Positions 26,621 to 40,000 of a DNA stretch of 64,000 bases are shown here, one piece after another (positions within the stretch are counted from its first letter, which is position 1; each line of letters begins with the position of its first letter). Location: contig OZ023209.1 in assembly GCA_963995525.1 (NCBI GenBank), forward strand, positions 31,927,295 to 31,991,294. Direction: 5' to 3'. This stretch comes from Escarpia spicata. Taxonomy: Eukaryota; Annelida; Polychaeta; Sabellida; Siboglinidae. The translations under genes and the position numbers were made by a program. The notes beneath the pieces were generated by a model that was not told the DNA's origin, made no database searches, and saw only the letters and a list, made by a program, of their open reading frames with translations.

Positions 26621-27320
26621 GCCACGCGCTTGAAATGAGTGATATAGCAGCGTATTTTAAAATGCATAACAAAACATGTTTATGTAATGCAGTTTTTATT
26701 TTTCATGTGGTAATGCTACTGAATTGAATTGATGACGAACTGACAAAGTAATAAACATGATGGAAAATTTGTTGTACAATTTAGTAGCTGGGTCATTTCA
26801 TGCGAATGCAACCAAAATTCCTGAAATTTGTTGCCCTCATCTCTTAAATTGTTTAATAATGTTGCCCTCACCTCTTAAATTTTTGAATAAACCGGTTTGG
26901 TAAAAGTCTGGTAAAATATGCAAGAATACAAAATTTCAGCTTATTTTCTAGCTCCAGTAGTTTTCGAGTTACAGCAGTTTGAAATTTGGGCTTAGACATT
27001 TTGTGACAGCTTCTTAAAAATAAATACAATTAATTTGCATAAAATGGTGGACATATTAAATGTAGAATCCCAATTTTTTGTATCATGTTTTTCCAAAAAT
27101 ACATTAATATTTGAGGCATAGTAAAATAGTACACCACAAACATTTTCATTAGAACTCACGTAGTTGCCATAATTTGCATAATTGATTATGTTATTATCAT
27201 AAAACAAAATGGTGGACATAGTAAATGTGGACTCACCATTTGTGTTATACAAATTTTCAAAAGCATTGTGATTAAATGTTTAGTGCTTCTTATCATGGTA
27301 TTACATAAAGAGTTTAATTA
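26621..27320. other. Non-coding stretch with two short direct duplications
   Basis: GTTGCCCTCA(T/C)CTCTTAAAT occurs twice near 26830-26880. AAAATGGTGGACATA(T/G)TAAA occurs twice (near 27041 and 27207). Confidence 0.5.
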
Positions 27321-27812
27321 CTATAATTGGATGTCACTTAATTCCCACTCTTCATAATTAATGTCTATACTAGTTATACTCAGCCATATGAATTGCGGTT
27401 GTTTGTAGTTTGTAGCAGTTCTGTTGTGCTCCTTCCACACCATGTTGAGATATATTATTTTTATTTTCTGTCGTCCTCTGGATCTTTTTCCTTCTATCTT
27501 TCCTGCTGTTACTACATGTTCAATTTTTTTCTTTCTCATGACATGGCCTATAAATAGTGCTTGTTGTGTTCTAACTTTGTTGATGATCTTTCTTTTTGAT
27601 TTGGCTGTCCTAAGGATGACTTCATTGCTTTGTTTTGCAGTCCATGGCAGCATTCTTCTTAAAAACCACATTTCAGTGGCTTCTATGTCTTTTTGTGAAA
27701 CTCTCCAGCATTGATATTATTTCTTCATGAAGAACTCTGTCAAATGCCTTTGTGTAAGCAATAAAACATACATACAGATCTTTCTGCACTTCCAATGCTC
27801 TCTCAATCAGAT
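27321..27812 (-). pseudogene. Internally deleted LINE relic
   Basis: The minus strand from 27812 reads IERALEVQKDLYVCFIAYTK and AFDRVLHEEIISMLESF (RT motif A region). It then passes directly into the C-terminal part: KRKIINKVRTQQALFIGHVM, then GKIEGKRSRGRQK. The middle of the RT, with the catalytic FADD block, is missing. Frames also break near 27680. A dead RTE/CR1-type copy. Confidence 0.82.
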
Positions 27813-28294
27813 GATAACATTATCAAAAATTCATGTTTATATGATAATTTGACATAACTTTCGTTTGGTTTACCGCAGAAACTGCAGTGAAGACGAACAT
27901 GTCTTCTAATTAGTTGAACAGCTCTCATGACAATCCAAATAAGTGCGGGTTTTCTATTTGCAGCGACTTGCTTTTGCAAAAACCCTACCGTTACGGAGCA
28001 TCGTCGACGTACATTTTTAACACGCATCATCGTTAAATCACGAACGATTAGTTCATCAAATAAAGGAATACTTTTTAAAACTTTATACCATTGTAAAGGA
28101 CATCATCTTGTCATTCCCGTGATATTAAATATGTATTATTTAACTCGGACTTAATGATGTAAGGGCTGCAAAAATGGTGGCCTGTCGTAGTTTAGTGTCA
28201 GAATTGGCCAGATCCAACAGCCGTTGTGGTAATGCTAGTTTAAGAATATTGCGTCTTAGTATACTTTTTTAAGGCATAAATAGCATCCCAGTTT
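27813..28294. other. Non-coding stretch, nothing recognised
   Basis: Apart from the foldback-family fragment near 28230-28285, nothing was recognised. Confidence 0.35.
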
Positions 28295-29678
28295 CAGGGT
28301 TCAATCTAGAATCTTGAGTGGGCAAAGAGCCCATGTAGGTTGTAAAAAGGGGCAATTTTTTTAAACATTGCACCTATGGGAAGGACTGAAAATCCCTCCG
28401 GGAATTGAGTAATTAAACATTACTAATGAGTTAATGTGGATTTCTAGTATTATATTGAATTCCCTTCTAGGTTTGCAGCTAAATAACAAGGATGTTTGTT
28501 TGAACACGGCAGTCTCTACAACTGGCATACCATCAACGATATGAAATGTGTGCAATACCAACCCTGGATATATAGTTAATAAATTATATTATATACAATA
28601 AAAGGGGGTCAACGTTTTCTGCTGACACTGAAGAAAGCCTGGAAACCAGCTTTGAGCCTATCAGAGATAAAAACTGTTTATTCCAAGTAGTCACAAAAAT
28701 AAATTAAACTACACCATTCTTTTAACTGTAATTCATGGAGCATGTTACCATCCATTTACTTCATAATTATACACAGGATTTTTAAATGAGAATATTTTGA
28801 GAAACATTTATCATAAAATGTTACTTTTGGTTGGATTTTTTGTGTTTATTGCAGTTTGTGTTTTGCGATTTTATAAAAATAAATATTATTTATTATATTA
28901 TTTTGCATTTTGTTTTTTACTGGTGGAGCTACTCATTGCGGAAGTCACTTCTTTGCCACAGAAGTCATGCACATCAATCATTCTCTAAAAACAGTACATG
29001 ACTGAATCTTGATAGTTTGTCTCATTTATGATTTAGGAATCTTCAAACCTCCTTGTTGCCAATTTTCATTGATATTTGGGTGTGTCAGCCGTGTGCGGGC
29101 CTACGCAAAGACAAAGTTAAATTTAATTTAAAAAGTGCCATCCGATTCCGCTTGGAAGCGAATTTCATTATTGTCTATACTATTATCGGTAATAATTTAA
29201 ATTTCCAATGAATGTTTACATTTAATACCTTTCAGTTGTATGCGTGGCCTTTTGCCTCACATGTCTAAATGTGATTTTTGCGTTTTATTTTGATCCATGA
29301 TTCTTTCTAGTGAACACACAGCGTGCATGCTCTGGCGGATATTTACACCTCGGTAAACACAGTATGCGTGCTCTGGCAGATAATTGTACACCTAGTGGAT
29401 TTGTGTGGAATTAGCAGTAGGTAGTGCGATGTGCTCGCTACATCATCAGCCAGAACAACGACGTAATAATTACTTGTTATTTCTCTTGGCTGTCTTGCAT
29501 ACAAATTCCGGATACCTACAAAATATTGACTTTAAATCCCTCGTCAATTAATGTAGACTTTTTTAGGACACGTCAACTGAATTTGTGTGCGCCAGATGCC
29601 ATCTGGGCCCATTCGTGAAATTTTGGTGGGTCATTTGTTAAAATATTGCATTAATGGCGCAGCCTGGATTGAACCCTG
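28295..29678. mobile_element. Possible DNA transposon with CAGGGTTCAATC ends
   Basis: CAGGGTTCAATCTAG at 28295 and its inverted match CTGGATTGAACCCTG ending at 29678 bracket 1.38 kb. CAGGG ends suggest a hAT-type non-autonomous element, but the adjacent 8-bp flanks do not match and no transposase is present. Confidence 0.35.
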
Positions 29679-30233
29679 TGGTTTGCATTAAGGAGCTTCT
29701 TCTGATGAAGAAAATGTCCCAAATATCAAAATGCCGTAAGCTAGAACACTCAAATATCAGATTCTTACTTATCTTTCCAAAAGCTTTCACCAAGCTAGTT
29801 CATTCAAAAATTGAATAGATGAGTGCCGCATCCATTGGTTGCCTTCACACGGAATGACCCAGCTTGGTAAATGCCTATTATTTTTAAGTATTTGTGAATA
29901 ATAAATTTATGATAATGAAGTGTACATAAAAAATTTGTATTTGAAGTTGTTTACTTCTAACAACAATTAGTTGTAACAGCGGTAAAAACAGTGTAACTTC
30001 TAATGATTACTTTTTCCCATGAACAGCAGTGTTCTTAGTCGTCCAGCCTGCACCACTTCAGCGATTTCCCATGAACATGTTGTTTGAATGAGAACATTGT
30101 TAATTATATAATCTAGTGCTAATAACACTACTTACTGATCCTCAGCTTTGATCTCAGAATACAAAAGACTCTCTAGTGTTTGTTTCTACGTCTGTGACTA
30201 TTTTTGTGTTAATACAAGATTCCCTATCCTTAG
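29679..30233. other. Upstream of the first recognised LMLN exon
   Basis: The leader exon(s) of the leishmanolysin-like gene should lie here or further left. No exon could be called. Confidence 0.35.
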
Positions 30234-30368
30234 GTTGTTCACAATGTCCACCTGGGGGAGTCAGTGCATGTCGTGAAGAGGCGGAGCTTAGACCAGCAGT
30301 TGCGGATCCACCTGGTGTATGACAGCGGGTTGTCAACTCTACCACGGGAAAAGGAAACACTGGTGAAG
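30234..30368 (+). CDS. LMLN: LMLN exon A (first recognised)
   Basis: 45 codons, acceptor CTATCCTTAG, donor GTGAGG. It reads [20 protein letters not shown], then [10 protein letters not shown] and [10 protein letters not shown], the segment where the propeptide passes into the mature enzyme. Confidence 0.82.
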
Positions 30369-31770
30369 GTGAGGGTTGTGTGACTGTTGTGGCATCTGGA
30401 ACAGTTCTGTTTATCTCTTGACCATTTAGACCCTGAAAAACTCGTTTCCTCAACAGCTCATATCTGTCTGACAACAATGATGATGCATGGAGGTGACATG
30501 ACATCACTGGTGTCATATATAATACAATTTTGTTATAATTAGACATAGTTACATGTATAGTACTGCTTACTGGTAATACACTGCAGTTTTAATACAGAAA
30601 GAAAGCAATTCCTGAAACATGGCTTTTGGTAGGTTTGTTTAGAAAAAGTGATATATGGAGAGAAAAAATATATAGCTATGGAAGAATAAATTAATAAAAA
30701 AATTGCAATTTGTAAAATGAAATAAATCAGTTACAATTATGGCATAATTTCAACACCAGAATCAGTTGCAATTAGGACATAATTTTGGCTGTAATAAAAA
30801 AATACACATACATTATTGGATTGAACTGTTAATCCTGCCTTTTTGTAGGATGTGCTCATTCCTACAGCTGTGTCGTATTGGGAGAGGACACTACAGGTCC
30901 GTCGAACTGCACAACCCGTCAAATTGCTCAGGTGGGTCATGTGTACACCTTCCACATAATTTATGTAATAATTCCTACTTCTTCTTTGTCCTACAAGAAT
31001 AGTATTTGGATTTTAGTTATATGATCTTAAACATTATGGTAGGTAGAATGTATTTTCATTTTTATTTTCTTATTATTTTAATGTAGATGGATATTTGAGT
31101 ATTTTCTTGGTTTGCAGACCAGTTTTAGAAAACAAATCTCAGATATTTTGACAGCTAAAGATTGGGTAGAGTGGTAAAGATTTCTGGACTTTACTGCATT
31201 TGCTAACCTTGAATCTGGAAAGGTTTGCGAATAAATTACGAATTTTCCACTTCAGGAACTTTCTACATTTAACAAGACTGGTCATGTGACCAGAACGTTA
31301 AAATAAATATTTTGCAGGCCTTACATGAGTTGTGATATTGACTGGAGAAACTTACATGTGATTTACATTTCATTAGCTATTTTGATAAATGAATTTGGTT
31401 CAGTAATATAGTGCAGATGTTATGTATCCTACGAGGATTCAAAAGTGCTTATGGTTATATCTAATTTGGAAATGTTTTCTGGCAAAATTTGCACCACACA
31501 GGCCCTGGACAATTCCTAATTTCCCAGTTGAGAACAATTACAGTTCGGAACAGATTGAAGCTATATATATCTAATGCTTCATACCTTTTGCATTATGCAT
31601 GCCATTGCTTGTAAGTCCTGAGCGACAAAGACAAGACTACCTGAAACAAACAATGTACACATACACACAGACACACACAGACACACAGACACACACACAC
31701 ACACACACAGACACATACACTCACCCACACAGACACACCCACACAGACACACACACACACACACAGACAC

Positions 31771-31834
<64 letters not shown>

Positions 31835-31967
31835 CCACACAGACACACACACACACCCACACATACACACACTCACACACACACACAGACACACACACAC
31901 ACACAGACACACACACTCACCCACACAGACAGAAACACACACACACACACACACACTCACCCACACA

Positions 31968-32008
<41 letters not shown>

Positions 32009-32121
32009 GGTGACACACACACATACAGTGACACACACAGACACATACACACTCACACACAGAGACTCACGCACAGAGACATACACATACACTCACCCAC
32101 ACATACACACCCACACACAGA

Positions 32122-32153
<32 letters not shown>

Positions 32154-33293
32154 GACACACACACTCACACACAGAGACACACACACACTCACACACAGAA
32201 ACACACACACTCACACACACAGACACACCCACACACACACACACACACACACACTCACCCACACAGACACACACACACACATACGGTGACACACACACAT
32301 ACAGTGACACACACAGACACATACACACTCACACACAGAGACTCACGCACAGAGACATACACACACACTCACCCACACATACACACCCACACACAGACAC
32401 ACACACACACAGACACACAGACACACACACACTCACAGACACACACACTCACACACAGAGACACACACACACTCACACACAGAAACACACACACTCACAC
32501 ACACAGACAGAAACACACACACACACACACACAGACACACCCACACAGACACACACACACAGACACACCCACACATACACACACACACACAGACACACAC
32601 ACACACACACTCACCCACACAGACACACACACACAGACACACCCACACATACACAGACACACACTCACACACACAGACAGACACACTCACACAGACACAC
32701 ACACTCACCCACACAGACACACACACTCACACAGACACACACACTCACACACAGAGACACACACACACACTCACACACAGAAACACACACACAGAAACAT
32801 ACACACACACACACTCACACAGACACACACACATACGGTGACACACACACATACAGTGACACACACAGACACATACACACTCACACACAGATACACACGC
32901 ACAGAGACATACACACACACTCACCCACACATACACACACACTCACACACACACAGACACACACACAGACACACACACTCACCCACACAGACACACACAC
33001 TCACACAGACACACACACTCACACAGACACACACACTCACCCACACAGACACACACACTCACACACAGACACACACACTCACAGACACACACACTCACAC
33101 AGACAGACACACACACTCACCCACACAGACACACACACTCACACAGACACACACACTCACACACACACACAGACACACACGCACAGACACACACACTCAC
33201 ACACACAGACAGACACACTCACACAGACAGACATACTCACCCACACAGACACTCACACAGACACTCACACAGACACACACACTCACCCACACA

Positions 33294-33360
<67 letters not shown>

Positions 33361-33732
33361 TCACACACAGAGACACACACACTCACACACAGAGACACAC
33401 ACACAGAAACATACACACACACACACTCACCCACACAGACACACACTCACACAGACACACACACACACACACACTCACACACACACATACGGTGACACAC
33501 ACACACACATACAGTGACACACACAGACACATACACACTCACACACAGATACATACACACACACTCAACCACACAGACACACCCACACACACACTGACAC
33601 AGACACACACACACACTCACACAGACACACAGACACACACACAGATACACACACACAGACACACACACACACACACACACTCACACACAGACACACACAC
33701 TCACCCACACAGACACACCCACACTCACACAG

Positions 33733-33763
<31 letters not shown>

Positions 33764-33901
33764 GTGACACACACACATACAGTGACAGACACATACACAC
33801 ACTCACACAGACACACGCACACACTCACATACACACACACAGACACCCACACATACACACACAGATACACACACACTCACACACACAGACACACACACAC
33901 T

Positions 33902-33934
<33 letters not shown>

Positions 33935-33994
33935 ACACACACACACACACACACATATACGGTGACACACATACAGTAACACACATACAGTGAC

Positions 33995-34027
<33 letters not shown>

Positions 34028-37000
34028 GTCATGTAACTTGTTTCTTCCCAGGTCGTGTCAGTCGGACGTCATCCGATTCAGGGATGGTGATCCCTATCCC
34101 TACTGCGTCAACAACTGCAGTGAAACCACCAAATGTGGCCCGGTCGTTGTGCCAGAATATTATCTAGAGGTACAAACTGTCATATGTGCACGCACATATA
34201 TACATGCTGTAAATTCACATGAAATGTTCAATATATCAGTGATATTATATGATGTAATTATAGACATATGTAATGTTATCAATTTCATGAGGGTTCTTTG
34301 GATGTGGTTCCAGTGTATTTTGTTGAAGCAATGTACCTAAAACGTTACGTTTGGTATGATCCTATGTTGAGAAATATAACTTGTTGTTGGTTAGGTCATC
34401 TATTGCAGTACTACAGGTAAATACCAGTGCCGGACACTTTCCTTTTTAATTAAGCATGTCATTGACTTTAAAGAAAAATGTTTTGTTGAAAGTGAAACTG
34501 CCAAAAAGCAAAGGAGAATATGTATACATAAGTTGGTTGATGGTTTCATTGCTAAAGAGATTCGTAAGGAAAATAACGTGTTACCTATGGATAAAATGCC
34601 AATGAAAAGTAAGAGCAAAAAAAATGTTCAGGTTGTGCATCTCTACAAATATATGAGTCTGTTGATTTTGTTGCGAAAAAGAAAACGGAGAAAACAAGTT
34701 TAGTTTATTGATGGACTATGCACCAGTAGTTATGTATGTGTATGATAACAATAATAATATTTTTATTATATTTTATTTTCGGTAGCTCCAGGTACAAATT
34801 TGTTTGTACTTCACAACATATTATAATAATAATGTATTACAAACACTACTAGTAACAAGAATTATTACAAATAAAAAAAATAAAAAAAATGGCGTCAAAT
34901 TTCTAAATAAGAAAATTATTAAATAAATGTATTAGCTGCTAGTAATAAGAATTATGAAGACATTGATAGAACACAATGATGATATAGCGATAATACTAAC
35001 AAATAAATGTAATAATAATTACTAGTTTAACAATTAGTAAAACATTATAAAAAATATACCGTTTAAGCGATAAAACAAATTGTAAAGTAGTGTTAAATCA
35101 TGATGAGCACATTGTCCTTTTGTAGGTCTGTCGCATCGCCCGCATTGGCTCCAAGTATAAGAAGGTTGGTTACGGGGGCCCAGGGGTCGACAACGCTGAC
35201 TTTGTTCTCTTTGTGTCAGCAACAAACGAGGAACGCTGCACTGTCGGATCAGCCGTAGCGTACGCAGCCTACTGTCAGCTAGAGGGTGCTCTTGACAGGT
35301 ACGCACAAACATCATTCTCTCATCTTGTATGGGATGAAGCTTCCAAATATCAAATGTAAGATCTGCGTCTGTGGTCACCAGAGATGTAATGGGAGTTTAC
35401 ATGGGTGGGTTTGTTTAATTTGTTTGGGGTAGTGTGACAGTAGGTTCTAGGTGGTTTTGTGTTCTGCTTTCAGCTGAGCCTGCATTGCCAGCTTTTCCAA
35501 CAACTAAGTAGGATTTTATTATTGCTTTTTAGCAATGATTTATGTCAAATATTTTATCACCTGAGGTTTATAGAAATAATTCATTTGATGTGGCTGTTTT
35601 TTGTGGTGGCATTTCAGCTATTTACGTGTAGTGGTTTCTTTATTTTACCTGTACTAATTTTACAATTTCTAGTTTCTTTTTCTTTGTAATAATACTGTTC
35701 TTTATGCTAGTTGTTGTAATATCTGTGCTTCCTTTGATTTACTTGTACAAGCTTGTACAATATTGTAATGTGCTATAAGTTTGCTTTGATATCTCAAGTC
35801 AAGTCTTTCAGTAATTGATCTTACCCATTTTATTAGTAATTTATTTTAGCTGCATTTAGGAATTTTAGGTATCAATATCTGAGCTGCAGCCATCAATATA
35901 CACCCTGCTGCCTGTTTGTTCATCAATTCATGTTGCTGTTGTTGATATTTTAAAACAACTTCAAGTATACTGTGTTTCAGGCCAGTAGCAGGCTACGTGA
36001 ACCTGTGTCCTAATGACATATCAACTGAGCCACACAATCTACATCAGATGCATGCCACACTCAAACATGAGATACTGCATGCCCTGGTGAGTAGACGAGG
36101 TACTGGATGAATGAATGGGTGAAGTACTGGTGGGTAGACTGGGTCCTACATGCCCTGGTGAATGAGGTATTAGGTATATATTATGCCCTGGTGGGTAGAC
36201 TGGGTCCTACATGCCCTGGTGAGTGAGGTATTAGGTGTACATTATGCCCTGGTGGGTAGACTGGGTCTTACATGCCCTGGTGAGTGAGGTATTAGGTGTA
36301 CATTATGCCCTGGTGGGTAGACTGGGTCCTACATGCCCTGGTGAGTGAGATATTAGGTGTACATTATGCCCTGATGGGTAGACTGGGTCTTACATGCCAT
36401 GGTGAGTGAGATATTAGGTGTCCGTTATGCCCTGGTGTGTAGGCTGGGTACTACATTCCCTGGTGAGTGAGGTATTAGGTGTACATTATGCCCTGGTGTG
36501 TAGACTGGGTCCTACATGCCCTGGTGAGTGAGATATTAGGTGTACATTATGCCCTGATGGGTAGACTGGGTCTTACATGCCATGGTGAGTGAGATATTAG
36601 GTGTCCGTTATGCCCTGGTGTGTAGGCTGGGTACTACATTCCCTGGTGAGTGAGATATTAGGTGTCCGTTATGCCCTGGTGTGTAGACTGGGTACTACAT
36701 TCCCTGGTGAGTGAGGTATTAGGTGTACATTATGCCCTGGTGGGTAGACTGGGTCCTACATGCCCTGGTGAGTGAGGTATTAGGTGTACATTATGCCCTG
36801 GTGGGTAGACTGGGTCCTACATGCCCTGGTGAGTGAGGTATTAGGTGTACATTATGCCCTGGTGAGTAGACTGGGTCCTACATGCCCTGGTGAGTGAGGT
36901 ATTAGGTGTACATTATGCCCTGGTGGGTAGACTGGGTCCTACATGCCCTGGTGAATGAGGTATTAGGTATATATTATGCCCTGGTGGGTAGACTGGGTCC

Positions 37001-40000
37001 TACATGCCCTGGTGAGTGAGGTATTAGGTGTACATTATGCCCTGGTGGGTAGACTGGGTCCTACATGCCCTAGTGAGTGAGATATTAGGTGTACATTATG
37101 CCCTGGTGGGTAGACTGGGTCCTACATGCCCTGGTGAGTGAGATATTAGGTGTACATTATGCCCTGATGGGTAGACTGGGTCTTACATGCCATGGTGAGT
37201 GAGATATTAGGTGTCCGTTATGCCCTGGTGTGTAGGCTGGGTACTACATTCCCTGGTGAGTGAGATATTAGGTGTCCGTTATGCCCTGGTGTGTAGACTG
37301 GGTACTACATTCCCTGGTGAGTGAGGTATTAGGTGTACATTATGCCCTGGTGGGTAGACTGGGTCCTACATGCCCTGGTGAGTGAGGTATTAGGTGTACA
37401 TTATGCCCTGGTGGGTAGACTGGGTCCTACATGCCCTGGTGAGTGAGGTATTAGGTGTACATTATGCCCTGGTGAGTAGACTGGGTCCTACATGCCCTGG
37501 TGAGTGAGGTATTAAATGTCCTGATGGATTGACATGATTCTCTGTTGGCATCAGTACAGAAAAGGCTATTCTGGCAACTGGGACTAAGAACGTTTTTTAC
37601 TGACCAATATTGCATTAGGTTGATGTATACAAAGTTAATGCAATCACTGATTCCACAAGAATGTAGAATTCATTTAAATATACAAAGGCCAGAACAGTGT
37701 CTGCTCTACTGGTCTTAAATATAATATACCATTTTATACAGATCTGAAGGAACTTCCAATAGGATCATTATTCTACATTAGAACCAATTTTTTCCTGGGT
37801 TGAGTGCAAACAAGATTGTTGTTTTTAGTGAAATAATAATCAAAAGAAGAAAACCGTTTCATGCTACACTGCAGCCACCTGTCTCTGCCTGGACTTGTTT
37901 GAAAAGTAGTGCAGCATAGTTGTATGTCTAATATTACTTGATGTAGTGCAGCATAGTTGTATGTCTAATATTACTTGATGTAGTGCAGCGTAGTTTTATG
38001 TCTAATATTACTTGATGTAGTGCAGCATAGTTGTATGTCTAATATTACTTGATGTAGTGCAGCATAGTTGTATGTCTAATATTACTTGATGTAGTGCAGC
38101 GTAGTTGTATGTCTAATATTACTTGATGTAGTGCAGCATAGTTGTATGACTAATATTACTTGATGTAGTGCAGTGTAGTTGTATGTCTAATATTACTTGA
38201 TATAGTGCAGCGTAGTTGTATGTCTAATATTACTTGATGTAGTGCAGCATAGTTGTATGACTAATATTACTTGATGTAGTGCAGTGTAGTTGTATGTCTA
38301 ATATTACTTGATGTAGTGCAGCTTAGTTGTATGTCTAATATTACTTGATGTACCCGGTAGTGCAGCATAGTTGTATGACTAATATTACTTGATGTAGTGC
38401 AGCATAGTTGTATGACTAATATTACTTGATGTAGTGCAGCGTAGTTGTATGTCTAATATTACTTGATGTACCCGGTAGTGCAGCATAGTTGTATGACTAA
38501 TATTACTTGATGTAGTGCAGCGTAGTTGTATGTCTAATATTACTTGATGTACCCGGTAGCGCAGCACAGTTGTATGACTAATATTACTTGATGTAGTGCA
38601 GCATAGTTGTATGACTAATATTACTTGATGTAGTGCAGCGTAGTTGTATGTCTAATATTACTTGATATAGTGCAGCGTAGTTGTATGTCTAATATTACTT
38701 GATGTAGTGCAGCATAGTTGTATGACTAATATTACTTGATGTAGTGCAGCGTAGTTGTATGTCTAATATTACTTGATGTAGTGCAGTGTAGTTGTATGTC
38801 TAATATTACTTGATGTAATGCAGCATAGTTGTATGTCTAATATTACTTGATGTAGTGCAGCATAGTTATATGACTAATATTACTTGATGTAGTGCAGCAT
38901 AGTTGTATGTCTAATATTACTTGATGTAGTGCAGCATAGTTGTATGTCTAATATTACTTGATGTGCAGCATAGTTGTATGACTAATATTACTTGATGTTG
39001 TGCAGCATAGTTGTATGACTAATATTACTTGATGTAGTGCAGCATAGTTGTATGTCTAATATTACTTGATGTAGTGCAGCATAGTTGTATGTCTAATATT
39101 ACTTGATGTAATGCAGCGTAGTTGTATGTCTAATATTACTTGATGTAGTGCAGCATAGTTATATGACTAATATTACGTGATGTTGTGCAGCATAGTTGTA
39201 TGTATAATATTACTTGATGTAGTGCAGCATAGTTGTATGTATAATATTACTTGATTTAGTGCAACATAGTTGTATGTCTAATATTACTTGATGTAGTGCA
39301 GCATAGTTGTATGTCTAATATTACTTGATTTAGTGCAGCATAGTTGTATGTATAATATTACTTGATGTAGTGCAGCATAGTTGTATGACTAATATTACTT
39401 GATGTAGTGCAGCATAGTTGTATGTCTAATATTACTTGATGTAGTGCAGCATAGTTGTATGTCTAATATTACTTGATGTAGTGCAGTGTAGTTGTATGTC
39501 TAATATTACTTGATGTAGTGCAGCATAGTTGTATGTCTAATATTACTTGATGTAGTGCAGTGTAGTTGTATGTCTAATATTACTTGATGTAGTGCAGCAT
39601 AGTTGTATGTCTAATATTACTTGATGTAGTGCAGCATAGTTGTATGTCTAATATTACTTGATGTAGTGCAGCATAGTTGTATGTCTAATATTACTTGATG
39701 TAGTGCAGCATAGTTGTATGTCTAATATTACTTGATGTAGTGCAGCATAGTTGTATGTCTAATATTACTTGATGTAGTGCAGCATAGTTGTATGTCTAAT
39801 ATTACTTGATGTAGTGCAGCATAGTTGTATGTCTAATATTACTTGATTTAGTGCAACATAGTTGTATGTCTAATATTACGTGATGTTGTGCAGCATAGTT
39901 GTATGACTAATATTACTTGATGTAGTGCAGCATAGTTGTATGTATAATATTACTTGATTTAGTGCAACATAGTTGTATGTCTAATATTACTTGATGTAGT

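Noticed and set aside
28797..28988. Hydrophobic 63-codon frame as the LMLN leader exon
   Set aside because: Two long hydrophobic stretches rather than a signal peptide, ends in a stop, and no suitable donor noted.
31599..33767. Open frame of 722 codons (His/Thr repeats), and Cys/Val frames on the other strand
   Set aside because: Produced by CA-type repeats that lack stop codons; no start context, no non-repeat domain.
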